This document shows positions 9,065 through 16,895 of a stretch of DNA of 64,000 nucleotides, piece by piece. The position numbers and the translations under genes were made by a program. This DNA comes from Treponema saccharophilum DSM 2985 (lineage in GTDB: Bacteria; Spirochaetota; Spirochaetia; Treponematales; Treponemataceae), in the NCBI RefSeq assembly GCF_000255555.1, contig NZ_AGRW01000039.1:20479-84478 (forward strand). The letters are read 5' to 3'. Below the pieces are notes generated by a model that was not told where the DNA came from, ran no database searches, and saw only the letters and a program-made list of their open reading frames with translations. Position 1 is the first letter of the stretch; the number at the start of each line of letters is the position of its first letter.

Positions 9065-9094
9065 GCGGCAAAAGCACCGGATGAAACCGGCACG

Positions 9095-10570
9095 TCACAT
9101 TTTCAGCGAGAATTTCTCCACATCGGCGGATGCGCTTCCGTCGGCACTGAACGAGATTCCGTCAGCGTCCAGCGGAGTATAGATTGCCGTCGTCATCGCC
9201 TGCTCTCCGCCGTTCATGAAAACCTCAACGCTGTTTTTGTCGAGCACGATTCTCAGGGGAAGCTCGCTCGACGCGCAAAGAATCTTGCATTCCATCGCGT
9301 GGAGCAAAGCCCTGCGGCTTCCCGAATGGCGGCGGTCAACAGTGAGGGTGCGCTCCCGCACGCGGTAGATGATTTCAGTGTAAAAATCCCCGCTTTCGGC
9401 GACTTTTACGGAGCACACGTTGCAGTCCGCGCCGGGGCGGAGCGTGACTTCCATATCGAGGACGCGGCCTGACACATCCGCAAGCGTCGTCGGCACAGAA
9501 GACAAGCTCACGTCCTTGTAGGAGACGGATTTTCCGCGCAGCTCATCGAATTCCTTTGCGGGTTTCTGAAAGAGACGCCCGTTTCTGATGAAAAGCTCGC
9601 GAGGAACGCTCATCTGCCCCGCCCAGGGGGAGCCTTCCTCGCGAATCGGGCATGTGTCCCAGTTCTGCATCCATCCAATCATTATCCGCCTGCCGTCCGG
9701 AGAAAGGACTGTTTGAGGGGCGTAAAAATCGATTCCGGAATCGACCGTCTGATCCGAGCATTCGACGAATTTTCCCGTCTTCTCGTCGAAATCCCCGATA
9801 AGGCAGACCGTTCCGTTTCCGTTTTTGTACTCGCCCCCGCAAACCATGTCCTGCGGGCTTACAAGGAGAACGAATTTGTCCCCGAGCCTGAAAAAGTCCG
9901 GGCATTCCCACATTTTTCCGAAGCGGTTTTCGTTTGCATCCAAAACGCTCCAGAAATCCCAGTCAAATCCGTCCCCGCTTGTATAAAGGAGGATCTGCCC
10001 GCTTCCGTCCGGCGCCCTGTTCGCAAGGGCGCAGCAAAACCTTCCGTCGGAAAGCCGCCAGATTTTCGGATCGCGAAAATCAGAGCGGCTCGCGCCTTCG
10101 GGAAGTTTCGAAGAGCCAATGACGGGGTTCTTCTCGTATTTCTCGTAGTTTTCCCCGTCGCCAACGGCAACGCACTGAACCTGAATGTCACGGATTTTGC
10201 CATCCTCCATTTTTTCCTGTTTCACGCCGGTATAAACAAGAAGATGGCGCCCGTCATCAAGCTCAATCGCGTTCCCGGAAAAGCAACCGTTGCAGTCATA
10301 CGCTTCGTCAGGAGCAAGAGCAGCAGGGAGGTACTTCCAATGCAGGAGGTTGGAGCTGACCGCGTGCCCCCAGTGCATTGTGTTCCAGTGAATGTCGTAC
10401 GGATTGTACTGGTAGAACAGATGGTACTTTCCGCCGTAGTATGAAAATCCGTTCGGGTCATTCATCCAGCCACAATACGGAGTGAGGTGGAACGCAGGTC
10501 TTGCGCCTGCATCGATAGAAGCAGCCGCCCTTGCCTCGTGATTCCGTGCCTTCTGCAACAAATCGCTCAT
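9095..10570 (-). CDS. GH32 beta-fructosidase (sucrose-6-phosphate hydrolase / fructanase type), cytoplasmic
   Basis: Cleaves terminal beta-fructosyl bonds of sucrose, sucrose-6-phosphate or short fructans. It has no signal peptide. The five-blade propeller carries the full GH32 set: HLTPYCGWMNDPNGFSYYGG with the nucleophile Asp in NDPNG, FSGNAIELDDG, SRSDFRDPKIW with the transition-state Asp in RDP, and MWECPDFFRLGD with the acid/base Glu in ECP. A C-terminal beta-sandwich includes SVEVFMNGGEQAMTT. Length 491 matches ScrB-type enzymes. It is last in an operon after a binding protein and two permeases, so it probably acts on imported oligofructoside. Sucrose and sucrose-6-phosphate cannot be distinguished here; no PTS gene is nearby, which argues against phosphorylated sucrose. 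Confidence 0.93.
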   Translation of the reverse strand: MSDLLQKARNHEARAAASIDAGARPAFHLTPYCGWMNDPNGFSYYGGKYHLFYQYNPYDIHWNTMHWGHAVSSNLLHWKYLPAALAPDEAYDCNGCFSGNAIELDDGRHLLVYTGVKQEKMEDGKIRDIQVQCVAVGDGENYEKYEKNPVIGSSKLPEGASRSDFRDPKIWRLSDGRFCCALANRAPDGSGQILLYTSGDGFDWDFWSVLDANENRFGKMWECPDFFRLGDKFVLLVSPQDMVCGGEYKNGNGTVCLIGDFDEKTGKFVECSDQTVDSGIDFYAPQTVLSPDGRRIMIGWMQNWDTCPIREEGSPWAGQMSVPRELFIRNGRLFQKPAKEFDELRGKSVSYKDVSLSSVPTTLADVSGRVLDMEVTLRPGADCNVCSVKVAESGDFYTEIIYRVRERTLTVDRRHSGSRRALLHAMECKILCASSELPLRIVLDKNSVEVFMNGGEQAMTTAIYTPLDADGISFSADGSASADVEKFSLKM

Positions 10571-10592
10571 AAAATTCCTCTATAACAAAACC

Positions 10593-12266
10593 TTAGTTGC
10601 CCATACTTGCATAGTATGAGTCCAGATATTTCTGGAAAATCGAAATAAGCTTTTCGAGTTTGTAAGACTCAAGCTTCTTGTTGAAATTGTCCCAATCCTG
10701 CTCGGTGAATCCGTTCATCACCCAGTCGGATTTTGCCGTGTTGATTGCCTTGGATACGTCCGCCTGGATATTGGAGACCTCCTCGGTGTCCTCGCGCGTC
10801 ATGAACACGTTCGGATAGACATATTTCTCGTTCACGTCGGGCGTGAAGTAATCCTTTATCCAGTCGAGGCGGTATTTCGCGTCGTCCGGGCATGTCACGT
10901 AAACGCCGTAGTACTCGTCGAGAATCGCAAGCGGACCGTTCACGCTCTCAGCCTCGCGCACCTCGACGGGAGACGCAGTTCCGAGCGGCGCGTGCTTGAG
11001 CATCGCCTTCCCATCCTTGTTCGTACCCATAACGAAGATGTCGAATTCGTCGTCCTCTCCGTACGTTCCCCAGTTGTTCTGCGGAGACTGGAAGGGATCG
11101 TACATCTGGTCCAGCCAGGCGCAGACGAGCGCCGGATTCTTCGCGACGGCAGTGACAACGCAGCGGCCGCGATCGAATCCGCTCGTGAACGAACCGTTCT
11201 GCGCGGTAAGGTTCTTTACGTCCGCCTTGAGAACGGGAAGCGGAACCCAGTCGGCGAGGTTCGCGATGTTCGCGACATCCCAGCTGAAGCACACGCCGTA
11301 TCGTCCTGATTTTCCTTTCGACACATATGTTGACCACTCCTGCGTGAAGGCCTCGGGGTCAATCAGCCCCTGCTCGTACAGCTTGTGGAGCCACTGCGTT
11401 CCTTTCTTGAATCCTTCCTGCGTCGCGCTGCAGATGACCTTGCGCTCGTCAGTGACCGCGATGTGGCGCCCCTTGTCGGCGTCCCCGTATCCCTCGCCGA
11501 AGCCGTTTATAAGAACGTAAGGATCCTGGCCGCCGTCGTTCATGATGAACGACATCGGGATTATGCTTCCGTCGATGCTGAATTTCCGCTGAATCTTTTC
11601 CGCGTTCGCCTTGAACGCAAGGAGGACGTTCTCGAATTCCTCCACCGTTTTCGGGACATCAAGTCCGAGGAAGTCGAGCCATTTCTTGTTGATGAAGCTC
11701 ATGTTGTCGATTACCTGAATCGCCTCCTTGCCGCTTCCGAGCTGCTCAATCCACGGCAAGCCCCAGATGTGGCCGTTCGTGTCGGTGCACATCGCGCGGT
11801 ATTCGGGATATTTGTCGAACACTTTCTTCAGGTTGGGCATGTACGAGTCGATGTACCCCTCAAGCGGGATGATGATTCCCTGGTCGGCGTACTTCAGGAG
11901 GCTCGAATCGTTGAAGCTCGCGTTGAAGACAAAATCGGCGAGCGTTTTCGGATTCGCCATCGCCAGCGTGATTTTGTCGTTCCACTGGTCGCTCTGGATT
12001 GCGGTCCATTTGACCTCCACGTTCGTCTTTTCCTGCAGGCGGCGGAAAATCGTCCTGTTGTTCGGGTCGGACTCCGTATTCGCCGGGAAGCTCGTCAGTC
12101 CCGAGATGACAGCCTTTTCCTTGAGCGGGAACGAAAGCGACGCGATGTCGACTTTCTGAACCTCACCGCTGTTCAAGGACACGTTCTTGTCCTTGCACCC
12201 CACAAAAAGGCTGCCGCCGAGAGCAATCGCCAATGCGGCGAAAGCGATTTTCTGATTTTTTTTCAT
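10593..12266 (-). CDS. Extracellular solute-binding lipoprotein (LipO/LplA type, family 1)
   Basis: Captures sugar for the adjacent permeases. The signal is KKNQKIAFAALAIALGG ending LFVGC, the lipidated Cys near residue 25. The mature domain includes NRTIFRRLQEKTNVEVKW, NDKITLAMANPKTLADF and IIPLEGYIDSYMPNLKKVFDKYPEYR, the pattern of the LplA/YtcQ group. Length about 557 is typical. The start at 12266 has GGGGG five bases upstream. It lies 24 bases downstream of a permease gene and 22 upstream of GH32, so it is clearly in that operon. Substrate is inferred as a fructooligosaccharide or sucrose from the two GH32 genes and the fructokinase. Confidence 0.92.
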   Translation of the reverse strand: MKKNQKIAFAALAIALGGSLFVGCKDKNVSLNSGEVQKVDIASLSFPLKEKAVISGLTSFPANTESDPNNRTIFRRLQEKTNVEVKWTAIQSDQWNDKITLAMANPKTLADFVFNASFNDSSLLKYADQGIIIPLEGYIDSYMPNLKKVFDKYPEYRAMCTDTNGHIWGLPWIEQLGSGKEAIQVIDNMSFINKKWLDFLGLDVPKTVEEFENVLLAFKANAEKIQRKFSIDGSIIPMSFIMNDGGQDPYVLINGFGEGYGDADKGRHIAVTDERKVICSATQEGFKKGTQWLHKLYEQGLIDPEAFTQEWSTYVSKGKSGRYGVCFSWDVANIANLADWVPLPVLKADVKNLTAQNGSFTSGFDRGRCVVTAVAKNPALVCAWLDQMYDPFQSPQNNWGTYGEDDEFDIFVMGTNKDGKAMLKHAPLGTASPVEVREAESVNGPLAILDEYYGVYVTCPDDAKYRLDWIKDYFTPDVNEKYVYPNVFMTREDTEEVSNIQADVSKAINTAKSDWVMNGFTEQDWDNFNKKLESYKLEKLISIFQKYLDSYYASMGN

Positions 12267-12290
12267 TTTTCCCCCTTTTTTATCTTGCAA

Positions 12291-13187
12291 TCAGCCCTTT
12301 ATAGAGCCGATCAGGATTCCTTTGTTGAAATACTTCTGGAAGAACGGATACATCGCCAGGAGCGGGAAGCTCGAAACGATGATTGTCGCGTACTTCAGAA
12401 GCTCCGCAAGCTGAGCGCGAGCCGCCGTGCTCTGCATGTCGGAAATCATGCCGGACTCGGGCTGGTTCTGAATCAGGATTGAGCGGAGAACGAGCTGAAG
12501 AGGCTGCTTCGCCGCGTCGTTCAGGTAAATCATCGCGTCAAAGTAGCTGTTCCACATTCCGACGAACTGCCACAACGCGAGCACCATAATCAGCGGAGTG
12601 CAGACGGGAAGCAGAATCCGGAAGTAGTACGTCACCTCGCTCGCCCCGTCAACGAACGCCGCCTCCTGCAATTCCTTGGGAACGCCCTTGTAATAGGTGC
12701 GCGCTATTATCATGTTCCACACGCTGAACGCGCCCGGAAGGACGACCGCCCAGATTGTGTTTATCATCCCCATATTGCTGATGAGCAGGTATGTCGGGAT
12801 AAGACCGCCGCCGAAAAACATCGTAATCACGAAAAGCACGTTGAAGAATTTGCGTCCCTTGAAATCCGGGCGCGACATCGGATATGCGGCGAGAAGCGTG
12901 ATGAACACCGAAATGAGCGTGAACACGACCGAATAGAGGATGGCGTTCCAGAATCCCGTCCAAATCGCCTTGTTGGAGAGGACGCGCTCATACGCGGTGA
13001 GCGTCCACTTGCTGAAATCGAAGGACACGCCCTTGTTCTGAAGCGTGACGGGATCGATGAACGATGCCACGATTATGTAAAGGACCGGCACGATAATCGC
13101 GACAACGAAAAGCGCGAGGACGCCATATCCGCATCTGATTATCGCCCTGTCAAAAACAGTCAGTTTTATAAGATGATTCTTTTTCAT
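12291..13187 (-). CDS. Carbohydrate ABC transporter permease (LplC/MalG type)
   Basis: Inner-membrane permease with six predicted helices. Residues about 18-40 form the first, and the last is near 265-285. The ATPase-contact EAA loop reads EAAFVDGASEVTYYFRILLP, as in this family. The C terminus YFNKGILIGSIKG is characteristic of the LplC/YtcP group. Length 298 is normal. It starts 13 bases after the upstream permease gene and pairs with it as a heterodimer. No ATPase gene is present in the locus, so a shared MsmX-type ATPase encoded elsewhere is expected. Confidence 0.93.
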   Translation of the reverse strand: MKKNHLIKLTVFDRAIIRCGYGVLALFVVAIIVPVLYIIVASFIDPVTLQNKGVSFDFSKWTLTAYERVLSNKAIWTGFWNAILYSVVFTLISVFITLLAAYPMSRPDFKGRKFFNVLFVITMFFGGGLIPTYLLISNMGMINTIWAVVLPGAFSVWNMIIARTYYKGVPKELQEAAFVDGASEVTYYFRILLPVCTPLIMVLALWQFVGMWNSYFDAMIYLNDAAKQPLQLVLRSILIQNQPESGMISDMQSTAARAQLAELLKYATIIVSSFPLLAMYPFFQKYFNKGILIGSIKG

Positions 13188-13199
13188 TTCTCAGCCTCC

Positions 13200-14096
13200 T
13201 TACAATCCCTGTCCCTCGTTCATCTTCGAGACAGTCTTGTTCACGACGAGAAGCATGATTACGTTCACGACCGTGTTGAAAAGGCCGACAGCCGTCGAGA
13301 AGCTGTAGTCGCCGTCAAGAAGACCCTTCTTGTACACGTATGTCGCGATGATTTCCGCGGCGGGAAGGTTCAGGTCGGTCTGGAGGGCATACGCCTTCTC
13401 GAAGCCGATGCTCATTATGTTTCCCGCCTGAAGGATGAACTGAATCAACGCGATGCTCTTTATCGCCGGCCACTCGACGACGCGGATTTCCTGCAAAATG
13501 TTCGCGCCGTCGAGGATTGCCGCCTCGCGCGTCTCCTGGTTCACGTTCGCGAGCGCCGCAGTGTACATAATCGAAGCCCAGCCGGCGCCCTGCCAGATTC
13601 CGCTGGCAATGTAGATGGAGCGGAACGCCTCCGGAGCCGCCATGAAGTTGACTTGGCTTCCGAAGAAGTTGTTCACCGGTCCCGTAACGGAAAGCATTAT
13701 CCGAACGATACCGCAGACAACGATGACCGAAATGAAATTCGGAAGGTAAAGCACAAGCTGCACGTTCCGCTTTATTGACGGGCTCTGCACGCGGTTGAGA
13801 AGGAGCGCGAGGATAATCGGAACGGGAAATCCCCAGAGAAGCCCGTAGACGCTCAGCTTCAGCGTGTTCGCAAGGTATGAAAGGAAATCCGGCGACGAAA
13901 GAAAACGCGCAAAATGCTTCATGCCGACCCAGCGGCTCGCCAGAAGCCCGCGAATCGGATTGTAATCCTGAAAGGCAATCAAAATTCCGCCCATCGGAAC
14001 GTAGCGGAAGACGATTGTCAGCGCGAGAGCCGGCAGAAGAAAGATAATATAAAGCTGCCAATGGTCCCGTACATAAGACAGCGTCTTTGATTTCAT
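13200..14096 (-). CDS. Carbohydrate ABC transporter permease (LplB/MalF type)
   Basis: First gene of the transport operon. After a short basic head, residues about 13-35 form the first of six helices (LYIIFLLPALALTIVF). PMGGILIAFQDYNP and GLLASRWVGMKHFARF are typical of LplB/YtcP partners. The EAA-type loop reads REAAILDGANILQEIRVVEWPAI. The start at 14096 is fixed by GGAGG five bases upstream; the longer frame lacks a ribosome site and would overlap the promoter region. Transcription probably starts at the box pair described at 14118-14175, under repressor control. Confidence 0.94.
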   Translation of the reverse strand: MKSKTLSYVRDHWQLYIIFLLPALALTIVFRYVPMGGILIAFQDYNPIRGLLASRWVGMKHFARFLSSPDFLSYLANTLKLSVYGLLWGFPVPIILALLLNRVQSPSIKRNVQLVLYLPNFISVIVVCGIVRIMLSVTGPVNNFFGSQVNFMAAPEAFRSIYIASGIWQGAGWASIMYTAALANVNQETREAAILDGANILQEIRVVEWPAIKSIALIQFILQAGNIMSIGFEKAYALQTDLNLPAAEIIATYVYKKGLLDGDYSFSTAVGLFNTVVNVIMLLVVNKTVSKMNEGQGL

Positions 14097-14117
14097 ATGT
14101 GCCTCCTTTTGTGCGTT

Positions 14118-14175
14118 TGCAAAACTGGTTTTACAAACTTGAAAATAGTGTAAAACCAGTTTTTGCATTTGTCAA
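14118..14175 (-). promoter_or_regulatory. Transport-operon promoter with two paired operators
   Basis: On the minus strand TTGACA (14175-14170), 17 bases, then TACACT (14152-14147) make a near-consensus promoter. Two boxes, AAAACTGGTTTT (14121-14132) and AAAACCAGTTTT (14152-14163), are near-palindromes and mirror images of each other; their centres are 31 bp apart, about three helical turns. One fills the -35/-10 spacer and the other lies just past the transcription start. The arrangement fits cooperative or looping repression by a LacI-family protein; the LacI gene at 18521 is the obvious candidate. Confidence 0.72.
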
Positions 14176-14300
14176 GAAAATTTGTGCATTTTTCAGTGCG
14201 CTTTATTACATTTTTCGCAAAATTTGACAATTACCGACACGACGGCTTTGCCATTTGAAAAACGCAGGCAAAATTCCCCGGCATCCTATCCTTCACGATT

Positions 14301-15170
14301 TCAGTTCGCAGGAGCCGCACACACGACACGGAAGCCGACCTGCCCCCAGTCCCCGTCGTTAGGATAGTCCCAAGCCGCGGAAAGCGGGATGCAGTCTTTA
14401 GAGTCGCCGCCGATGCGGACGCGCTTGCCGTCGCCCGCCGTATCCCAGCACAGCTCCCAAGCGTTTCCGCTCATGTCGTAAAGACCGTTCGAGTTCGGCT
14501 TTTTCTGCGCGACCTCGTGGATTTGGGCCGAACTCTCGCCCGCCCAAGCATATTCGCTCAAGCTGTCGCTTCCGATGCAGCCCGAGTAGTAATTGCCGTA
14601 GTCTCCGCTGTCCTGGCTCGCATTTGTTCCCAGCGCCGCAAACACCCATTCGTCCTTGTGCGGGAGCCTGAAGCCGTTTGCGTCCGAATCCTCGGTTATC
14701 GCGTTCCAGTCCGCATCGTTTGAAGTCGGGACATCGCCCCACTTGCTCGCGTCCGGCTCACCTCCCTTCTTGTACACAGGCTCAAGCCCCTCTTTTTTGC
14801 TCAGCTCGTTGCAGAACACGAGAGCTTCGTAGAACCTCACCTTGTCTACAGGCAGATTGTCGCCTTCCACAGAACATTCGTGGCTTCCCATGATTTCCTT
14901 GTACAACTTCTGGGTCGTCTCCGTTGCCGCCATGTAGAACGCGCCGACCGTCTCTGTGTCGTCGCCGAACTTGAACGAGCCGGACTCAATCTTCTTCATC
15001 GTGATGTTCTTGAACAGGTCGGAATCCGCCGCGCCGTTTTCGTCAGGAGAATTTTCCTGCGATTGGTTGGAACTCGGCTCCTCGTACTCGGAACCCGTAT
15101 AGCAGGAAACGAAACCTACCGCCGCCGCAACAGCAAGCGCGCCGAACAATGCTTTCTTTGACTTTTTCAT
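14301..15170 (-). CDS. FGE-sulfatase (SUMF1) fold lipoprotein
   Basis: Residues 1-23 form a lipoprotein signal (MKKSKKALFGALAVAAAV, Cys in FVSC). A disordered Ser/Glu/Asn stretch follows, and a formylglycine-generating-enzyme-like domain starts near residue 55. It has MKKIESGSFKFGDD, AATETTQKLYKEIMG, LPVDKVRFYEALVFCNELSKKEG, FRLPHKDEWVFAALG, GLYDMSGNAWELCWD and a VGFRVV ending. The metal/cysteine catalytic pair of true FGE is not evident, so it is probably a binding or surface protein with a C-type-lectin-like fold. The gene starts 11 bases after the outer-membrane barrel gene; ribosome site AAGGAG. Its C-terminal region departs from the usual RGGSW...N-rich pattern (see findings). Confidence 0.85.
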   Translation of the reverse strand: MKKSKKALFGALAVAAAVGFVSCYTGSEYEEPSSNQSQENSPDENGAADSDLFKNITMKKIESGSFKFGDDTETVGAFYMAATETTQKLYKEIMGSHECSVEGDNLPVDKVRFYEALVFCNELSKKEGLEPVYKKGGEPDASKWGDVPTSNDADWNAITEDSDANGFRLPHKDEWVFAALGTNASQDSGDYGNYYSGCIGSDSLSEYAWAGESSAQIHEVAQKKPNSNGLYDMSGNAWELCWDTAGDGKRVRIGGDSKDCIPLSAAWDYPNDGDWGQVGFRVVCAAPAN

Positions 15171-15181
15171 TTGATTTCTCC

Positions 15182-16633
15182 TTACAGACCGAGCTTGATG
15201 ATGAAGTACGAGCCGAGCGTGATTTCGTCCTTGATTCCGTCGTACGCCGTGCCGTTGATTTTCTTTCCGTAGTCGCCCGTGTTGATTCTGTGGTACCAGG
15301 CGCCGCCGACAGACAGGCCGACCCCGTTCATAATCCACCACGTCCAGCTTCCCTTCACGGACAGGAAATTCTCGCCAAGCTCAAACCCGTCGTTGTTGTC
15401 CAAATCGCGCCAGTAAAGACCGCCGTCAAGGTTCACCGTTCCGACGGGAAGCGTGTAGCCGATTGAGCTGACAGCGTAGAAGCCGTTCTCGACCTTGTTG
15501 CCGACAGTCTCGCCCTTGTAGTTCTTGTAGTGATAGACGCTTTCGCCGAACTGCTTGCTCTTGTCGTTCGTCTCGTTCTTATCTCCGGGAAGGACCTGCG
15601 AGTAGTTGAGGAACAGCTTAGCGCGGAGCTTCTCGCTGATTTTGTACTGAACGCGGGCATCGAACGCAAGCGCGGTGAATTCGTTCGCGCGGCCGCCGAA
15701 TTTCGCGGAGCCGTCGGCAAAATCGTTCGCGAACGTCACGCCGACCGTTCCCAAAAGCCTGTCGCGAAGAAGGCGCGGCTGGTAGAACGCCGCGACGACA
15801 TTGTTTCCGAAGTGCGGGGACTTGTAGACAAGCTCAACGCTTCCGCTTCTGAATCCGTATCCAACGCGGAACTGCGGCTCGGGAACCCAGGAAACAGAGT
15901 TGTCGGCATCATCCTTGCCCCAGCTGCTGTTCGTCCATTCGATGGTCTTCGTCTTGTCGCTGCCAGGCTTGTAGTTCCCGACGAGGACAGCCGTCGCAAA
16001 AAGCCCGGTGTCGCCTTGCGAATACTGGAACTGAACGTTCGTGCCCTGCCCCTCGACACCGTTGCCGAGCTGAGACGAGGACCAGCCGTACGAGCGGTCC
16101 CAGCGGACCGAGCCAGCCTCGTGGCCCAAATCGCTTTTTGTGAACGAAAGAATTTTCACGGGGTCAGTAACGAGGCCGTAATAGACGCCAAGCTCGTTGT
16201 CGGCATGGCAGTCGACAACCGCAATCTCGCCGAATTTATCGACGAGGCGCTCCTCCCCGCCCCTGAACCAGTGCCGCTCGTCAGCCGTTCCCGCGACGAT
16301 TTTCGTGGATTCCGTGGGCTTGAACCAGCCGAAATAAGTGTCCAAATCCATGGAATGGATGACGCCGCCTTCCTGCGAAAACTTCGGCTTGAAGTTCAGC
16401 TCCAGCCCCGCGCGGTTGTCGCGCTCAAGCTTGAAGCGGAAATCCTCCGAAGCGTCTCCCCATTTGACGACCTTGCCGAGCTCGGTGCTCGTCCCGGAAT
16501 TCCTCGACACGATGTCAGCGGCCGCAAACGGAAGTTTGAGCCCCATGTCCATCATAAACTTCGTCTCGGCAACCGCGTTCTGTGCCGAAAAAGCTCCCGC
16601 CGCGAGCAGAAGCCCAGCCACACATTTTTTCAT
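15182..16633 (-). CDS. Predicted outer-membrane beta-barrel protein of the fructan locus
   Basis: The signal peptide MKKCVAGLLLAAGAFSAQNAVA is followed by about 460 residues of alternating amphipathic strands rich in Tyr, Trp, Gly and Asn, such as FKLERDNRAGLELNFKP and FRVGYGFRSGSVELVYK. It ends YFIIKLGL with the aliphatic/aromatic C terminus typical of barrels. There is no lipobox. It is co-oriented and nearly contiguous with the FGE-fold lipoprotein, and divergent from the GH32-like lipoprotein. A role as sugar porin for fructo-oligosaccharides is inferred from position only; I do not recognise a named family. The start at 16633 has AGGAGG six bases upstream. Confidence 0.75.
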   Translation of the reverse strand: MKKCVAGLLLAAGAFSAQNAVAETKFMMDMGLKLPFAAADIVSRNSGTSTELGKVVKWGDASEDFRFKLERDNRAGLELNFKPKFSQEGGVIHSMDLDTYFGWFKPTESTKIVAGTADERHWFRGGEERLVDKFGEIAVVDCHADNELGVYYGLVTDPVKILSFTKSDLGHEAGSVRWDRSYGWSSSQLGNGVEGQGTNVQFQYSQGDTGLFATAVLVGNYKPGSDKTKTIEWTNSSWGKDDADNSVSWVPEPQFRVGYGFRSGSVELVYKSPHFGNNVVAAFYQPRLLRDRLLGTVGVTFANDFADGSAKFGGRANEFTALAFDARVQYKISEKLRAKLFLNYSQVLPGDKNETNDKSKQFGESVYHYKNYKGETVGNKVENGFYAVSSIGYTLPVGTVNLDGGLYWRDLDNNDGFELGENFLSVKGSWTWWIMNGVGLSVGGAWYHRINTGDYGKKINGTAYDGIKDEITLGSYFIIKLGL

Positions 16634-16687
16634 AGCTCCTCCTTTTTTTAGTGCATTTGTAACACTTAAAAATGCTATATATTTCAA

Positions 16688-16715
16688 AATGTAAACTGAA
16701 TTTTTCATTTGTCAA
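16688..16715 (-). promoter_or_regulatory. Candidate promoter of the barrel/FGE-lipoprotein unit
   Basis: Minus-strand TTGACA (16715-16710), a 16-base spacer, then TACATT (16693-16688). The -35 context CTTGACAAATG is identical to that of the transport-operon promoter at 14.17 kb, which suggests co-regulation. No matching palindrome pair is seen here. Confidence 0.6.
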
Positions 16716-16794
16716 GCAAAAATTTTTAATTATGCATCAAAAAACGCATTTTTCAGGGCAAAAAAAGTCGGCAAATAAAAAAATATCTTTTTTG

Positions 16795-16860
16795 TTGACA
16801 AATTACGTTGTCGCATTTATAACAAAAATCATGTGACAATTGCATAAAAAAGTCATGCAA
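16795..16860 (+). promoter_or_regulatory. Promoter and inverted repeats before the surface GH32-like gene
   Basis: TTGACA (16795-16800), 17 bases, TATAAC (16818-16823). TTGTCGCAT (16809-16817) and ATGTGACAA (16831-16839) form an inverted repeat with one mismatch bracketing the -10. TTGCAT-N9-ATGCAA (16840-16860) follows in the leader. These are plausible operator sites. Confidence 0.68.
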
Positions 16861-16895
16861 CAACAAATCAAAAAAGAACCAAAAAAGGGGGAATT

